From Nageia nagi (Eukaryota > Pinophyta): 64,000 nucleotides of DNA. The notes below the pieces were generated by a model. It was not told the DNA's origin. It was given only the letters and a program-made list of their open reading frames with translations, and made no database searches. Position 1 is the first letter of the stretch. Every line of letters begins with the position of its first letter. The stretch spans positions 170,748,001 to 170,812,000 of the forward strand of contig JBITNC010000001.1 of NCBI GenBank assembly GCA_050084985.1, given 5' to 3'. The position numbers and the translations under genes were made by a program. Positions 49,627-60,234 of the stretch are shown here, in pieces.

Positions 49627-52600
49627 TCATACTTCACTCCCCCTTGAGGGCAACTTCACCAACCTAAGAGAATCCCTAAGCTTGCTGAACTAAGCTTTAG
49701 GAAGGGGCTTGGTGAATAAATTAGCAGAGTTTTCATTAGATGGACAATACTTCAAGTGTATGATGTCATCTAGAACCTTCTCCTGATAAAATGGGCTTAG
49801 ATTTCCACATGTTTGGTTCTATGATGGAACATAGGATTCTTAGCCAAAGAGATAGCCGATTGATTGTCTGAAGAAATAAGAGATGGGCTATTTTCCTTAT
49901 ACCCAATTTCGTTCAAAAGATGCCTTAGCCAAATAGCTTCTTGGGTGGCAACAGACATGGCTCGATATTCAGCTTTGGTGGTAGAAAGAGTCACAGTAGG
50001 TTGCTTCTTGGAAGCCCAAGAGATAGCACCTAAACCAATGCTGAACACATATGCAGAGGTTGATTTTCTATAATCTCTATCTCCCCCATAATCAAAATCT
50101 GAAAACCCAGAGAGAATAATCAAGGGCACTTTGGAATACTTAAGAGCAAGATCCCTTGTCCCTGCCACATACCTCAAGATTTGCTTAACAGCATTGAGGT
50201 GTTCAACATATGGTTTTTGCATGAATCGTGCCATCAGATTCACTGCAAAGGCAATATCAAGATGAGAGATAGTCAGATACAGAAGACTACCGATCAATTG
50301 CCTATAAGTTGTAGTATCAGCCAACTGAGAATCTAAGCTCAAAGATACAATGATTCCAGAAGAAATAGGTATTACAGCATATCTACACTCCATTCCAAAC
50401 TTTTGCAAGATGTCTGATATATACTTAGATTAACTAAGATAAGTATAATCTTTGTGTTGGTATACTTGCATCCCAAGATAGTAATGCAATAGACCTAGAT
50501 CAGTCATTTCAAATGTTGCCTTCAGTTTGGATATGCACTCTTGGATGATTTCAATATTATTACCAGTTATGAGAAGATCATCCACATAAAGGAGAATTAA
50601 GACCACATCTTTTTCTTGATTGAGTACATAGAGATCTGAGTTAGAGAAGCACTTGGAAAAACCAATATCTACAAAGAATCCTAAAATTTTCTTGTACCAT
50701 GCTCTAGGTGCTTGCTTAAGTCCATACAAAGACTTCTTTAGCTTGCACACAAGAGACTCTTTACCTTCTAGAATAAATCCTTCTGGTTGATTCATGTAGA
50801 TTTCTACATCCAAGTCACCATTGAAAAATGCACTCTTGACATCAAGTTGAAAAAATTTCCATCCTTGAGCTGCAGAAAGAGCAAGGATTATCCTAACAGT
50901 AGGCATCTTGGCTATAGGAGCAAAGGTTTCCTCATAATCAATACCATATTTCTGAGTGAATCCTTTGGCCACTAACCTTGCTTTGTATTTCTCAATTTCT
51001 CCATCAGAATTGTACTTAACCTTGTATATCCATTTATTTCCAATCACATTTTTCTCATTGGGATAAGGAACCAAATCCCAAGTTTCATTTTTCATGAGCG
51101 CCTCATATTCAACTTTCATAGCTTCCATCCAGCACTCTTGCTTGAAAGCCTCTTTGAAGGTTGATGGCTCATTCGTATTATCAATTTTGGCAAATAAAGA
51201 TTTATTCAAGGTCATACTTCTTGTAATTCTTTGAGTTGGAGAATTTTGCTCTTGTGGTGACTTCCCTACATGATCATCCAACCAGTTAGGTGCAGGCAAA
51301 GAATCATCTGAATCAGACACCTCAGCATGAGAAGTCGTATCCTTAGGAAGTTCATTGAACTTGACATCCCTAGAAACAAAGATTGTTTTATGGGATGAAG
51401 AGTAGAGCCTGTAACCTCTATGTTGATTATCATACCCCACAAAGATGCATTTTTCTGATCTTTTATCTAGCTTCTTTCTTTTCTTTGAGGTAATGAAGGC
51501 AAATGCATCACAGTCGAAGACCCTAAAGTGTGAGATATTAGGTTTCTTTCTTGTCCATGCTTCATACAGAGTTTTACCTTCAACTACTTTAGTAGGACAC
51601 CTATTTAGGGTGTGAATAGCAATGTGAATAGCTTCTCCCCATAAGAAACTAGGAAGGTTACCCAACATGCACCTTACCATTTCCATAATGGTTTGATTCT
51701 TCCTTTTAGCAACTCCATTTTACTGAGGGGTGTAAGGGATTATGAATTATCGCTTGATCCCATATTTAACACAATAGTCGTTAAACTCATTGCTATTATA
51801 CTCACCCCCATTATCAGATCTCAGCATGTTGATCTTTAAATCAGTTTGATTTTCAATAAGAGCCTTAAAGTCTTTAAACCTATCAAAATTTTGATCCTTA
51901 TGCTCAAGTAGATAACCAAATGTCATCCTACTGAATTCATCAATGAAGGTCAGAACATAAGAGGCTCCCCCTAGAGACTTAGTCTGAAATGGACCCATAA
52001 AATCTGAATGCACAAGTTGAAGAGGATGAGTAGCCTGAGTTGCCTTATCTTTTTCAAACTTTTACCTATTCATCTTTCCTAGAATGCACCTTTCATAAAG
52101 ACCAATTATGGGTGAAATATTAGGTAAACCTTCCACAAGTTCTTGATTTTTTATATCTTGAATACTCTTGTGGTTAAGGTGCCCTAATCATTGATGCCAA
52201 AGATTACCCTTTGAACAAACATTTGTAGCAAGACAAATCTTTGAAGGAACTTGATCCATAATATAAAGGTCATCCTTTAGTGATCCTTTCATCAAGGTGG
52301 AAAGTCTTTTATTAACACACCAGGAGTGTGAGGTAAACTCAAATGAGTATCCTTTCCTTGTAATCTAAATTACGGAGATAAGATTCATCTTTAGTTTAGG
52401 CACATAAAAGACATTATCAAGAACCTTTCCATGAATCTTCACACTCCCTATTCCTTGAACATCAAGGACTGTATTATCACCTATCACAACTGTATCCTTC
52501 TTGTACTTATGAAAGTTTTCAAACATATCCTTTTCATAACACATGTGATTAGTGCATCCTGAATCAACAATCCAATCATTTGAAATAGTTTGAGTCATTG

Positions 52601-53540
52601 AGTAGTAGGCAATAATAGCAACATGCTTGGTCTTCTTTTTATTATTGAAATTTCTCACATTTCCATTTCCCTTACCTTTTTGAGCAAATTTCTTTTTATG
52701 ACAATCATACTCTTTGTGCCCAAAGATGCCACAAAAGTTACAATTTCCATCAAACTTTTCCTGAGGTGTTGGATTGCTTGATCCAGCTTTGTCATTCCTT
52801 TGCATGAAGTTGCCATTATTGTTGCCCTTTTTCTCATACTTCCTAAAGGTAGATAAGGATTTGTTATCTTTGAATTTTTAATGTTTGAACTTCTTCTTGA
52901 AAGGAGTTTTGGTTGCTCCTAGAGCAATGCTATTATCCTTTGGAGAAAAGTTCAACATTTTCTTGTTCAAAGTTTCCTCATGCTTCAGAAGGAGTCTAGA
53001 AAGGTTATCAAGAGAGATGACATCTTCTTCATCATCGATCCTAGTCTCCATAACTATGATAAAGTTATTGAACTTTGTAGAAAGGCTTTGAAGAATGATG
53101 AAGACCATGAACTCATCATTGATCTAGTTGCACCCACAGCCAACTAGTTGTGTCCTGAGGTCAATGATTTTGTTCAAGTAAATAGAAGCACTGTCATCTT
53201 CACCTTGACGATATTGCAACAACTTTTATAGAATAGTGAACCTCCTTGAAAATTTTGACCCAAGGTAAATTTTCTTTAGCCTATCCCAAGCTTCCTTTGC
53301 TGATGTTGAAGAAGAGATCATGAGAAAGACGTCATCTGAAACTGCACGATAAATCATTGAAGTTGCTAACTCATTCTTTGAGTTATAGATTTCAAGAGCC
53401 TTCTCATCTGTAGGATCGACTATGTCTTCATTAACTGTCTGCCATAACTTCCTTACTTGTAACTTAGCCTTCATACGAGGTTCCCATATGTCAAAGTTGG
53501 AACTGTCGAGTATATGCTTGGGTATGAAGGTTTCAACCAT
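49627..53540 (-). pseudogene. F gag-pol polyprotein, lightly damaged
   Basis: The start codon's complement is at 53538-53540 (MVETFIPKHIL); the terminal stop's complement is at 49627-49629. Gag lies at about 52640-53540, with TAG in place of the Trp of CNWIND (53124-53126). The zinc knuckle is intact (CX2CX4HX4C, 52701-52742), as is the protease DSG (52557-52565). The integrase core (51690-52013) has HSD and DNGGEY, then a stop after GIKR, and the third acidic residue is changed to Lys (AKRKN, codon at 51705-51707). RT is open over 418 codons (50430-51686) with GLKQAPRAWY and YVDD (50577-50588). RNase H (49797-50408) has SDNQSAI and a stop near its end. About ten stops in all, few or no frameshifts. 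Confidence 0.88.
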
Positions 53541-54992
53541 TGCTACACAAAAGTAAATATGCAATAAGAATGAAAAATTTTACAATTTACCATCTATACA
53601 AATAAAACATTGATAAGTAAACATGTCCCACATGTGTAAACTTATAAACCATGATCCGTAGAAGGATAATGTTGGGGTTTTTTTCTTGTATAGAATTAGG
53701 CCTTCACCTGGATGCCCGCAAGGTGGAGCCCAGGTACTACCAGTCCTTAACCAGTTCACCTTGGTCAGTAATATACTCTCACAAGGAGAAGTACCAATTA
53801 TTTTCTAAGGATCTGACGTATCTTGGACTGGCCATTTTAATTATCTTGTTTAAGGTTTTCAGTTTTCCTCCTAGGTTATCAAGATAATCCCTGAATGGAC
53901 GTGCAAACATGTGGTATCACTACACACATGCTTGTCCACCTAATAGAGTTATGTCCAATCCAATAGAGGTCTTAGGGGCAATTAAGATGGACTTACCACC
54001 ACTTGGCTCTTCATACTAAAAGGGCTCTAGTCTGCCCTGTCCTCCCCTCGTGGCTCCCCAAATAAGTCATGTTATGGAAAAGTACATGTAGATGTGTTCA
54101 TTTTAGGGGTTACTTTCAATATTTTGCATTTTGCAAGTATAAAGCAATTGTGCAAAAAATATAAAGTAAAGTAAAAATAAATCATCCACACAAACTTGAA
54201 AAACCTTAAAAGTCCAATGGGTTTTGTACTAACCCCTAAAGGACATTTTATATTTTGCATACTTTGCTCAATTTCATAAATTCATTCAATCATTTTAATG
54301 AATTTAAAAAAAAGACTAAGTCCTACTTAGCATTAATCCATAACTTAAACATGCATTATTCCATGACTTAAAATTAAGTAATAAACATGCATCATGCATT
54401 ATTTAACTTAAAATTTTAAGTACTAAGCATGCTTTATTCCTTAAACAAGATTAAGAGGCATGCATTACAATTTTAGCATGCAAGATCTAGATAAAGTTTT
54501 AAGTAAAAATTATACAAATTCCCCCTTTTTCACTTAAAGTTTTATCCCTAAAAACTTGTATGCTAAAAATTGTCTTTTTAAGTATGCATTTTAAGTAAAA
54601 AAATTTCCCTTGTTTACTTAAAAAAAATTACATACTTAGATTACCTTAGCAAATTTTTACTAAGAATGTTTTGCCTAAGTAAATTATCATGCTTAGAAAA
54701 AAATGCTAAGAGGTTGGCATTCTAGAAATTGTATGTGCACCTTAGTAAATTAAACATGCAATATTAAAATATTCTAAGCATTTTTAAAAGGTAAGCTAAG
54801 TTTAACTTAAAAATATTTTTGACCTTATTGTAGAAATAAGCTAAAGTATTCACTACTTGCCAAGTCTCCAAGAATTAAATGGAGAAAGAGGAGACCCGTA
54901 CCCCTACTTCTCTTATATTTACCTCACTAATGGAGTGTAAGGTGAGGAAGTAGAAAGATCACCAAAATGTTGAAGAAGAGCTTCCACACCAA
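53541..54992 (-). other. F 5' leader, short form
   Basis: 1.45 kb, about half the length in B, C, E and G. The conserved block is at about 53670-54120 and the CATGCA-rich array at about 54340-54780. The pyrimidine-rich block is almost absent, reduced to a short stretch near 54880-54920. Confidence 0.7.
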
Positions 54993-55005
54993 GCTCTAGA
55001 TACCA
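54993..55005 (-). promoter_or_regulatory. Primer binding site of F
   Basis: The sense strand reads TGGTATCTAGAGC, the Met-initiator complement with one extra T. It is identical in G. Confidence 0.8.
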
Positions 55006-55007
55006 AT

Positions 55008-55484
55008 TGAAGGAATTAGACCTACTCTAATTCTCAAGGTCCAAGACTAGGAAACTCAATCATTCAACATAACACCATTCACACAAGATAACACAAATAT
55101 AATGTGGTTCCTCCCTCCTTGGGAGTACATCCACAACTAGTTCTCAATTCTCAATCTATGCACCTCTTACTACAATTCTCTTCCTCTCCTACACAAACTA
55201 GTAGAGTAATCTTACTCCAAATCTTAGTTATGTTACAAGAGGAGAGGCCCTCTATTTATAGCTTGAGAGCACCTACCTAACCTCCCTTTAACCCAAGGGT
55301 AAGGTTAGGGTTACAATAAATGTATGACCTAACTTTAACCTACCAACTAACCCATGGTAAGGTCAAATTCCACACATAATAAAGAATTCAATTAATCCCT
55401 TAAGGTATCTACATATCCTTTAAGTGATTAATTGAATTTACAAGGAGTTTAGATATTCACAATATTTCATTACAAATTCTAACA
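55008..55484 (-). repeat. 5' LTR of F
   Basis: 477 bp, nearly identical to 48181-48658. The TATA box (sense TATAAATAG) has its complement at 55252-55260. Confidence 0.93.
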
Positions 55485-55489
55485 TATAA

Positions 55490-56716
55490 GGCCATAGTAC
55501 TAACCATTGGATCTATCAAGGAAGTTAGTGCTTAATGGTACCTTTGTGGATCCTAACACCAATTTACAAGTATATTAGAATCTTTTGCCTCAATAAGGCA
55601 TGAATCAAGTTGGTACCATGAGGCATTACAATGAACCTACTTAAAATGTACCTTATAAATATGGAATGTAGTAGCAATAGGTTAAGGAAGCAGAACAAGC
55701 ACAAGCATAGATGCACTTTATACATATGGTTAATGTTGCCACCAAGGCTAACTAGTATAGAGACAAAGAAAAGGGCCAACAACAAACTCAAAAGGAGATG
55801 GAGGTGGATATTAATATGCCAAATCATATTCCTCCTCCTCCTCTTACATAATGGGGTATTAAGGAGAAGTCATAGAGTAACTTGGAGTAGCAACTAAGAC
55901 TTATCCCCATAAAATTCTTTCTATGGCACCTTATCAAGAATTATCATCAACATAGGGAGGATTTGGATAAGATCTTATGATATATAGAGTTGGATGTCTC
56001 AAATCCTAATCCTTTTGTCAACTTTATTAGAAGTGTTCAAGCGAATGTAGAGGCATTCATTTCATTCTTATCTATAAATGTTGTAAATAAGAAGTATAAG
56101 GATCCTCCCTTGCACATTATAGTCCATTTTGATGGAAAATATTTTAAGAGGGTACTTGTAGATGGTGGATCAGCCATTAGTGTGGTTTCTTCATAGGCAT
56201 TAGAAAATCTCAGCCTACCTTTATCACATCTAAAGGCCCCCACACTTATTCTATGAGCTTTCAACAATCAGTTATACAACACATTAGGTAGTGCTATATT
56301 ACCTATCTTGGTGGGATCAAATACCATTCATGCATGCTTTTAGGTAATAGAGGTATAACAATAGTACAACTTCCTACTAGATAAGCCTTGGAATAAAGAG
56401 ATGGAGTGCATCCCTTCTACACTGCATGGTTGTGTAAAATATCTTAAGGATGGGGTCATACATTACATATGGATGGATGAGAAATCTTTCAACCTAATCT
56501 TATTGAGCTACCAAATGGCCCTATCCTTCCATATACCCATATATTTCTTGATATTATCGACATTAACCAAGATCCATTATCTCTTGGTACTACTATTAAT
56601 GAAAAATCTCAAGAAGTAAAATCCAAATCAATTAATAAAATAGTCCCAAATAAAATTGAACAAAGCTCCATAGATGTGCAAAAATATGATAATCCAACAA
56701 TCATCTATGAGGAGCC
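55490..56716 (+). pseudogene. Ty3/gypsy gag end and aspartic protease remnant
   Basis: Continuation of the gypsy element after F. Early codons include LNGTFVDPNTNLQVY-like sequence (about 55530-55590). The protease follows, with HIIVHFDGKYFKRVL and the active site DGGSA (56161-56175), which takes the place of the usual DTGA in several plant gypsy lineages. Downstream sequence to about 56620 matches the post-protease stretch (MECIPSTLHGCVKYL at 56401). Stops and frameshifts are present. The RT region is not reached because element G begins at 56717. The protease would cut the polyprotein during particle maturation. Confidence 0.75.
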
Positions 56717-57207
56717 TATTAGAATTTGTAATGAAATATTGTGAATATCTAAACTCCTTGTAAATTCAATTAATCACTTAAAGGATACGTAGATACCTTA
56801 AGGGATTAATTGAATTCTTTATTATGTGTGGACTTTGACCTTACCATGGGTTAGTTGGTAGGTTAAAGTTAGGTCATACATTTATTGTAACCCTAAACTT
56901 ACCCTTGGGTTAAAGGGAGGTTAGGTAGGTACTCTCAAGCTATAAATAAAGGGCCTCTCCTCTTGTAACATAACTAAGATTTGGAGTAAGATTGCTCTAC
57001 TAGTTTGTGTAGGAGAGGAAGAGAATTGTAGTAAGAGGTGCATAGATTGAGAATTGAGAACTAGTTGTGGATGTACTCCCAAGGAGGGAGGAACCACATT
57101 ATATTTGTTTTATCTTATGTGAATGGTGTTATTAGCTTGTAGATGTTGAGTGATTGAGTTTTCTATAGTCTTGGACCTTGAGGATTAATCTAGATCTAAT
57201 TCCTTCA
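56717..57207 (+). repeat. 5' LTR of G
   Basis: 491 bp, from TATTAGAATT (TG changed to TA) to ...TCCTTCA. It is the same LTR type as F with about twenty differences. TATA box TATAAATA at 56941-56948. Confidence 0.88.
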
Positions 57208-57209
57208 AT

Positions 57210-57222
57210 TGGTATCTAGAGC
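57210..57222 (+). promoter_or_regulatory. Primer binding site of G
   Basis: TGGTATCTAGAGC, two bases after the LTR, with the same one-base variant as F. Confidence 0.8.
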
Positions 57223-57288
57223 TTGGTGTGGAAGCTCTTCTTCTTGGTGTGGAAGCTCTTTTTTTAGTGTGGAAGCTCTTATTCCTTC
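57221..57288 (+). repeat. Triplicated leader motif
   Basis: Three copies of about 22-25 bp with the core GGTGTGGAAGCTCTT or AGTGTGGAAGCTCTT directly after the primer site. F has essentially one copy there, so this is a local expansion. Confidence 0.8.
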
Positions 57289-60234
57289 AATTTTTAAGGT
57301 CTTGGTGAGGTAAATTCTAAGAGAAGGTATAAATTTCCTCCTTCTTTGGTTATCTTATGGATTATTTTATTTTGATACTAACATTTTTTTATGATCATGT
57401 TAGTTCAACTCCTCAATAACATAATATATTATTGCTCATTTTATTTATTCTACTAACAATCTTTTATGATAAGTGATTGGGCAATAATACATTATGCAAA
57501 ATTTGCAATTTGTATACTAACATTTTTGATTAGTTGCAATATTGCTATTGTTTTCTTTTACATACCTTTTATTCTTTTGGTATTAAGAGGTCTTTATATG
57601 TAAAAAGAGGGAAATGCATTTTATTATGCAATATATTTTTAACATGTTAAGCAAATTATCTTAAAAATCAAAACACAACCTTGTGAGGAGCTATCATTTT
57701 TTATATAAAGACATACATAAAGGATAAATATATAAATTTTTTTTTGTAGAGTTTAGCTTTACTCCTGATAATGTTTTTTTAAAAAGAGAAGGGGCGCATA
57801 AAAGGGGGACCTCAGACCGCACTGCCATAGCCGTAGCTGGTGGCTCCTCCCTCACGACTCGCTCTGATTGTTATTGCACGAATTAATGGAGAGGATGAGG
57901 TGGTGCCATCATAGCCCTGCCAGAATGACAGACAACTACATCTATTGCTTCTTCTTCTGTGAACCACTCCCCATTATGTTTTACTCCCACAATGAAGGCT
58001 TCGCATCCATGTCGTTGACTTTGGTGCCTCCATTGTTTGACCCTATTGCTTTGGCCGAGTGGTTAAGGCGTGTGCTTGCTAAGTACATGGGGTTTCCCAT
58101 GAGAGTTCAGATCTCTCAGGTGACATTTTTTCTCTGAGATGCCAACTGTCACCCTTGACACCACCATAGCCCTCTACGTGCACCTTCTCACCGTTTGCAC
58201 ATTATTTGTACTTGCTTTCATTGCAATTCACCATAATGATTTCTTTCCCCTAATCCTCGACGTCCTCTGCATGCTTGGAACTCCTATGTAAAGTATGCAT
58301 GGGGTTCTGATGAACTTCAGCCTCATGTTCTTTGTTAATCGATCCGGTTCTACATCTGAAGTGTTTGTCCAGTAGCAACCTCTCCTCCATACTCTCCTTA
58401 TCATCTTCTCTCCTTTTATGCTTCTCCTCGTAGCCCCTCGATTCAACGAGTGCCTCCCACTTCATTCAAAGCATCTCTCCAACCTTCTGACCCTCAATCT
58501 GCCTAGCTCCCTCTATGGCGAACCTTACGATCAGCTCCTTTGCTCTCCAAGGCCATGGTATTTTGTTGCACTCATTTTTCACGACCATTCAATCCAAAAA
58601 CACTATTCTCCCTATCATCGGCTACGCCTTCTCCCTCCTCCCTCATCGTCTAATCTTCTCCCACTTTGTTGAGCATTTAATTTTTTCTACCAACTAAGGA
58701 GGGGATTTGAATTTTTATGTCCTTGTTTAATTACTCCTAAGAAGCAACGTATACTCCTTCTTGGTAAGGGAAGGGCAGCCATCACTACTTTACCTATATG
58801 CATTTATTTTTTTTGACTTGGAGTGCTTGAGGTAAAAGGAGCATTAACTATGCATGGGTCTCCTCTTTTTTTTTCCATTTAATTCTTGCAGACTTGGAAA
58901 GTAGTAAATATTTTTTAAACTTTGCTTACCTTTTTAAAAAAAAGATGCTTAGAATAATTTTTAATATTGCATTTACTAAGGTGCACATGCAATTTCTAGA
59001 ATGTCAATCTCTTAGCATTTTTTTCTCTAAGTATGGTAATTTACTTAGGCAAAACATTTTTTAGTAAAAATTTGCTAAGGTAATCTAAGTATGCTATCTT
59101 TGAAGGATAAATATTTAAGTTAAGTATGCTATTTTTTAAGTAAACAAGGGAATTTTTTACTTAAAATATAAATGCATACTTAAAAGACAATTTTTAGCAT
59201 ACAAGTTTTTAGGGATAAAACTTTAAGTGAAAAGGGGGGAATTTGTATAATTTTTTTTACTTAAAACTTTATCTAGATCTTGCATGCTAAATTTGTAATG
59301 CATGCCTCTTAATCTTGTGTAGGAATAAAGCATGCTTAGTACTTAAAATTTTAAGTTAAATAATGCATTTTTTAATGAGATAAATGATGCATGTTTATTA
59401 CTTAAATTTTAAGTTATGGAATAATGCATGTTTAAGTTATGGATTAATGCTAAGTAGGACTTAGCCTTTTCTTTTAAATTCATTAAAAGTGTTGAATGAA
59501 TTTTATGAACTTGAGCAAAGTATGCAAAATGTAAAATGTCCTTTAGGGGTTAGTACAAAACCCATTGGACTCTTAAGGTTTCAAGTTCTTGTGGATGATG
59601 TATTTTTTACTTTATATTTTTGCACAATTGCTTTATACTTGCAAAACGCAAAATATTGAAAGTAACCCCTAAAATGAACACATCCGCATGTACTTTTCCA
59701 CAACATGACTTGTTTGGGGAGCCACAAGGTGAGGATAGGGTAGACTGGAGCCTTTTTAGTTCGAAGAACCAAGTGGTGGTAAATCCATCTTAATTACCCC
59801 TAAGACCTCTGTTGGATTGGACATAACTCTATTAGGTGGACAGGCATGTGTGTAGTGATACCACATGTCCGCACATCCATTCAAGAATTATCTTGATAAC
59901 CTAGGAGGAAAATTGAAAACCTTAAATAAGATAATTAAAATGGTCGGTCCAAGATACGTTGGATCCTTGGAAAATAGTTGGTACTTCTCCTTGAGAGAGT
60001 ATATTACTGACCAAGGTGAACTGGTTGAGGACTGGTAGTACCTAGGCTCCACCTTGCGAGCATCCAGGTGAAGGCTTAATTCTATATGAGAAAATAACCT
60101 CAACTTTATCCTTCTACAGATCTTGGTTTATAAGTTTGCACATGTGGGACATGTTTACTTATCAATGTTTTATTTGTATAGATGGTAAATTGTAAAAAAT
60201 TTCATTCTTCTTGCTTATTTAATTTTATGTAGCA
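57289..60234 (+). other. G long 5' leader
   Basis: After the triplicated motif come an AT-rich part, a strongly pyrimidine-rich and GC-richer block (about 57787-58700) containing a tRNA-Ser-like sequence, then the CATGCA-type array (about 58960-59480) and the conserved block (about 59620-60120). The conserved block has a hairpin with arms GGACA and TGTCC (near 59838-59872). Small open frames in the pyrimidine-rich block (57868-58137, 58418-58672) show no family I know. Confidence 0.7.
58045..58124 (+). tRNA. tRNA-Ser(GCT)-like sequence, probably decayed
   Basis: Class II tRNA layout. The D-arm region is TGGCCGAGTGGTTAAGGCG, the anticodon loop is TTGCTAA with anticodon GCT, the long variable arm is TGGG-TTT-CCCA-like, and the T stem is GAGAG/CTCTC. 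The 7-bp acceptor ATTGCTT pairs with AGGTGAC apart from the first pair. The T loop reads TTCAGAT in place of TTCGAAT, so the conserved A58 is lost. That change and the acceptor mismatch argue for a pseudogene. It lies inside the leader of element G, on the same strand. Confidence 0.75.

Larger units (their letters stand above)
48181..55484 (-). mobile_element. Copia element F, youngest copy, nested in gypsy gag
   Basis: 7.3 kb with LTRs 48181-48658 and 55008-55484 and the perfect duplication TATAA (48176-48180 and 55485-55489). Removal rejoins the gypsy element on both sides. The two LTRs differ by four substitutions and one single-base gap by my alignment, so the insertion is recent relative to every other copy in the window. 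The coding region keeps full domain order without large deletions but carries several stops. Confidence 0.93.
45575..56716 (+). mobile_element. Ty3/gypsy element interrupted by F and G
   Basis: Two plus-strand segments (45575-48180 and 55490-56716) in the same order as gag then protease, split by F with a perfect target duplication. G cuts it again. Its 3' half would lie beyond G, outside the window. Its 5' LTR may lie in the unassigned blocks to the left, but this is inference. The DGGS protease suggests a non-chromovirus, Tat/Athila-like lineage. Confidence 0.7.

Noticed and set aside
49320-49647. Overlapping open frames on both strands over the F 3' UTR
   Set aside because: They arise because the ~49-bp hairpin array lacks stops in several frames; not a protein repeat.
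53653-53887. Open frames over the conserved leader block (about 78 codons in F)
   Set aside because: Antisense in F and in G; the matching stretches in C and E do not keep the frame.
58418-58697. Serine/leucine-rich open frames in the G leader
   Set aside because: Composition follows the pyrimidine-rich DNA; no start context, family or conservation in other copies.
60100-60125. Possible 3' splice site (TTCTACAG) at the end of the G leader block
   Set aside because: F has TACGG at the matching place, so the AG is not conserved, and no partner donor is evident.
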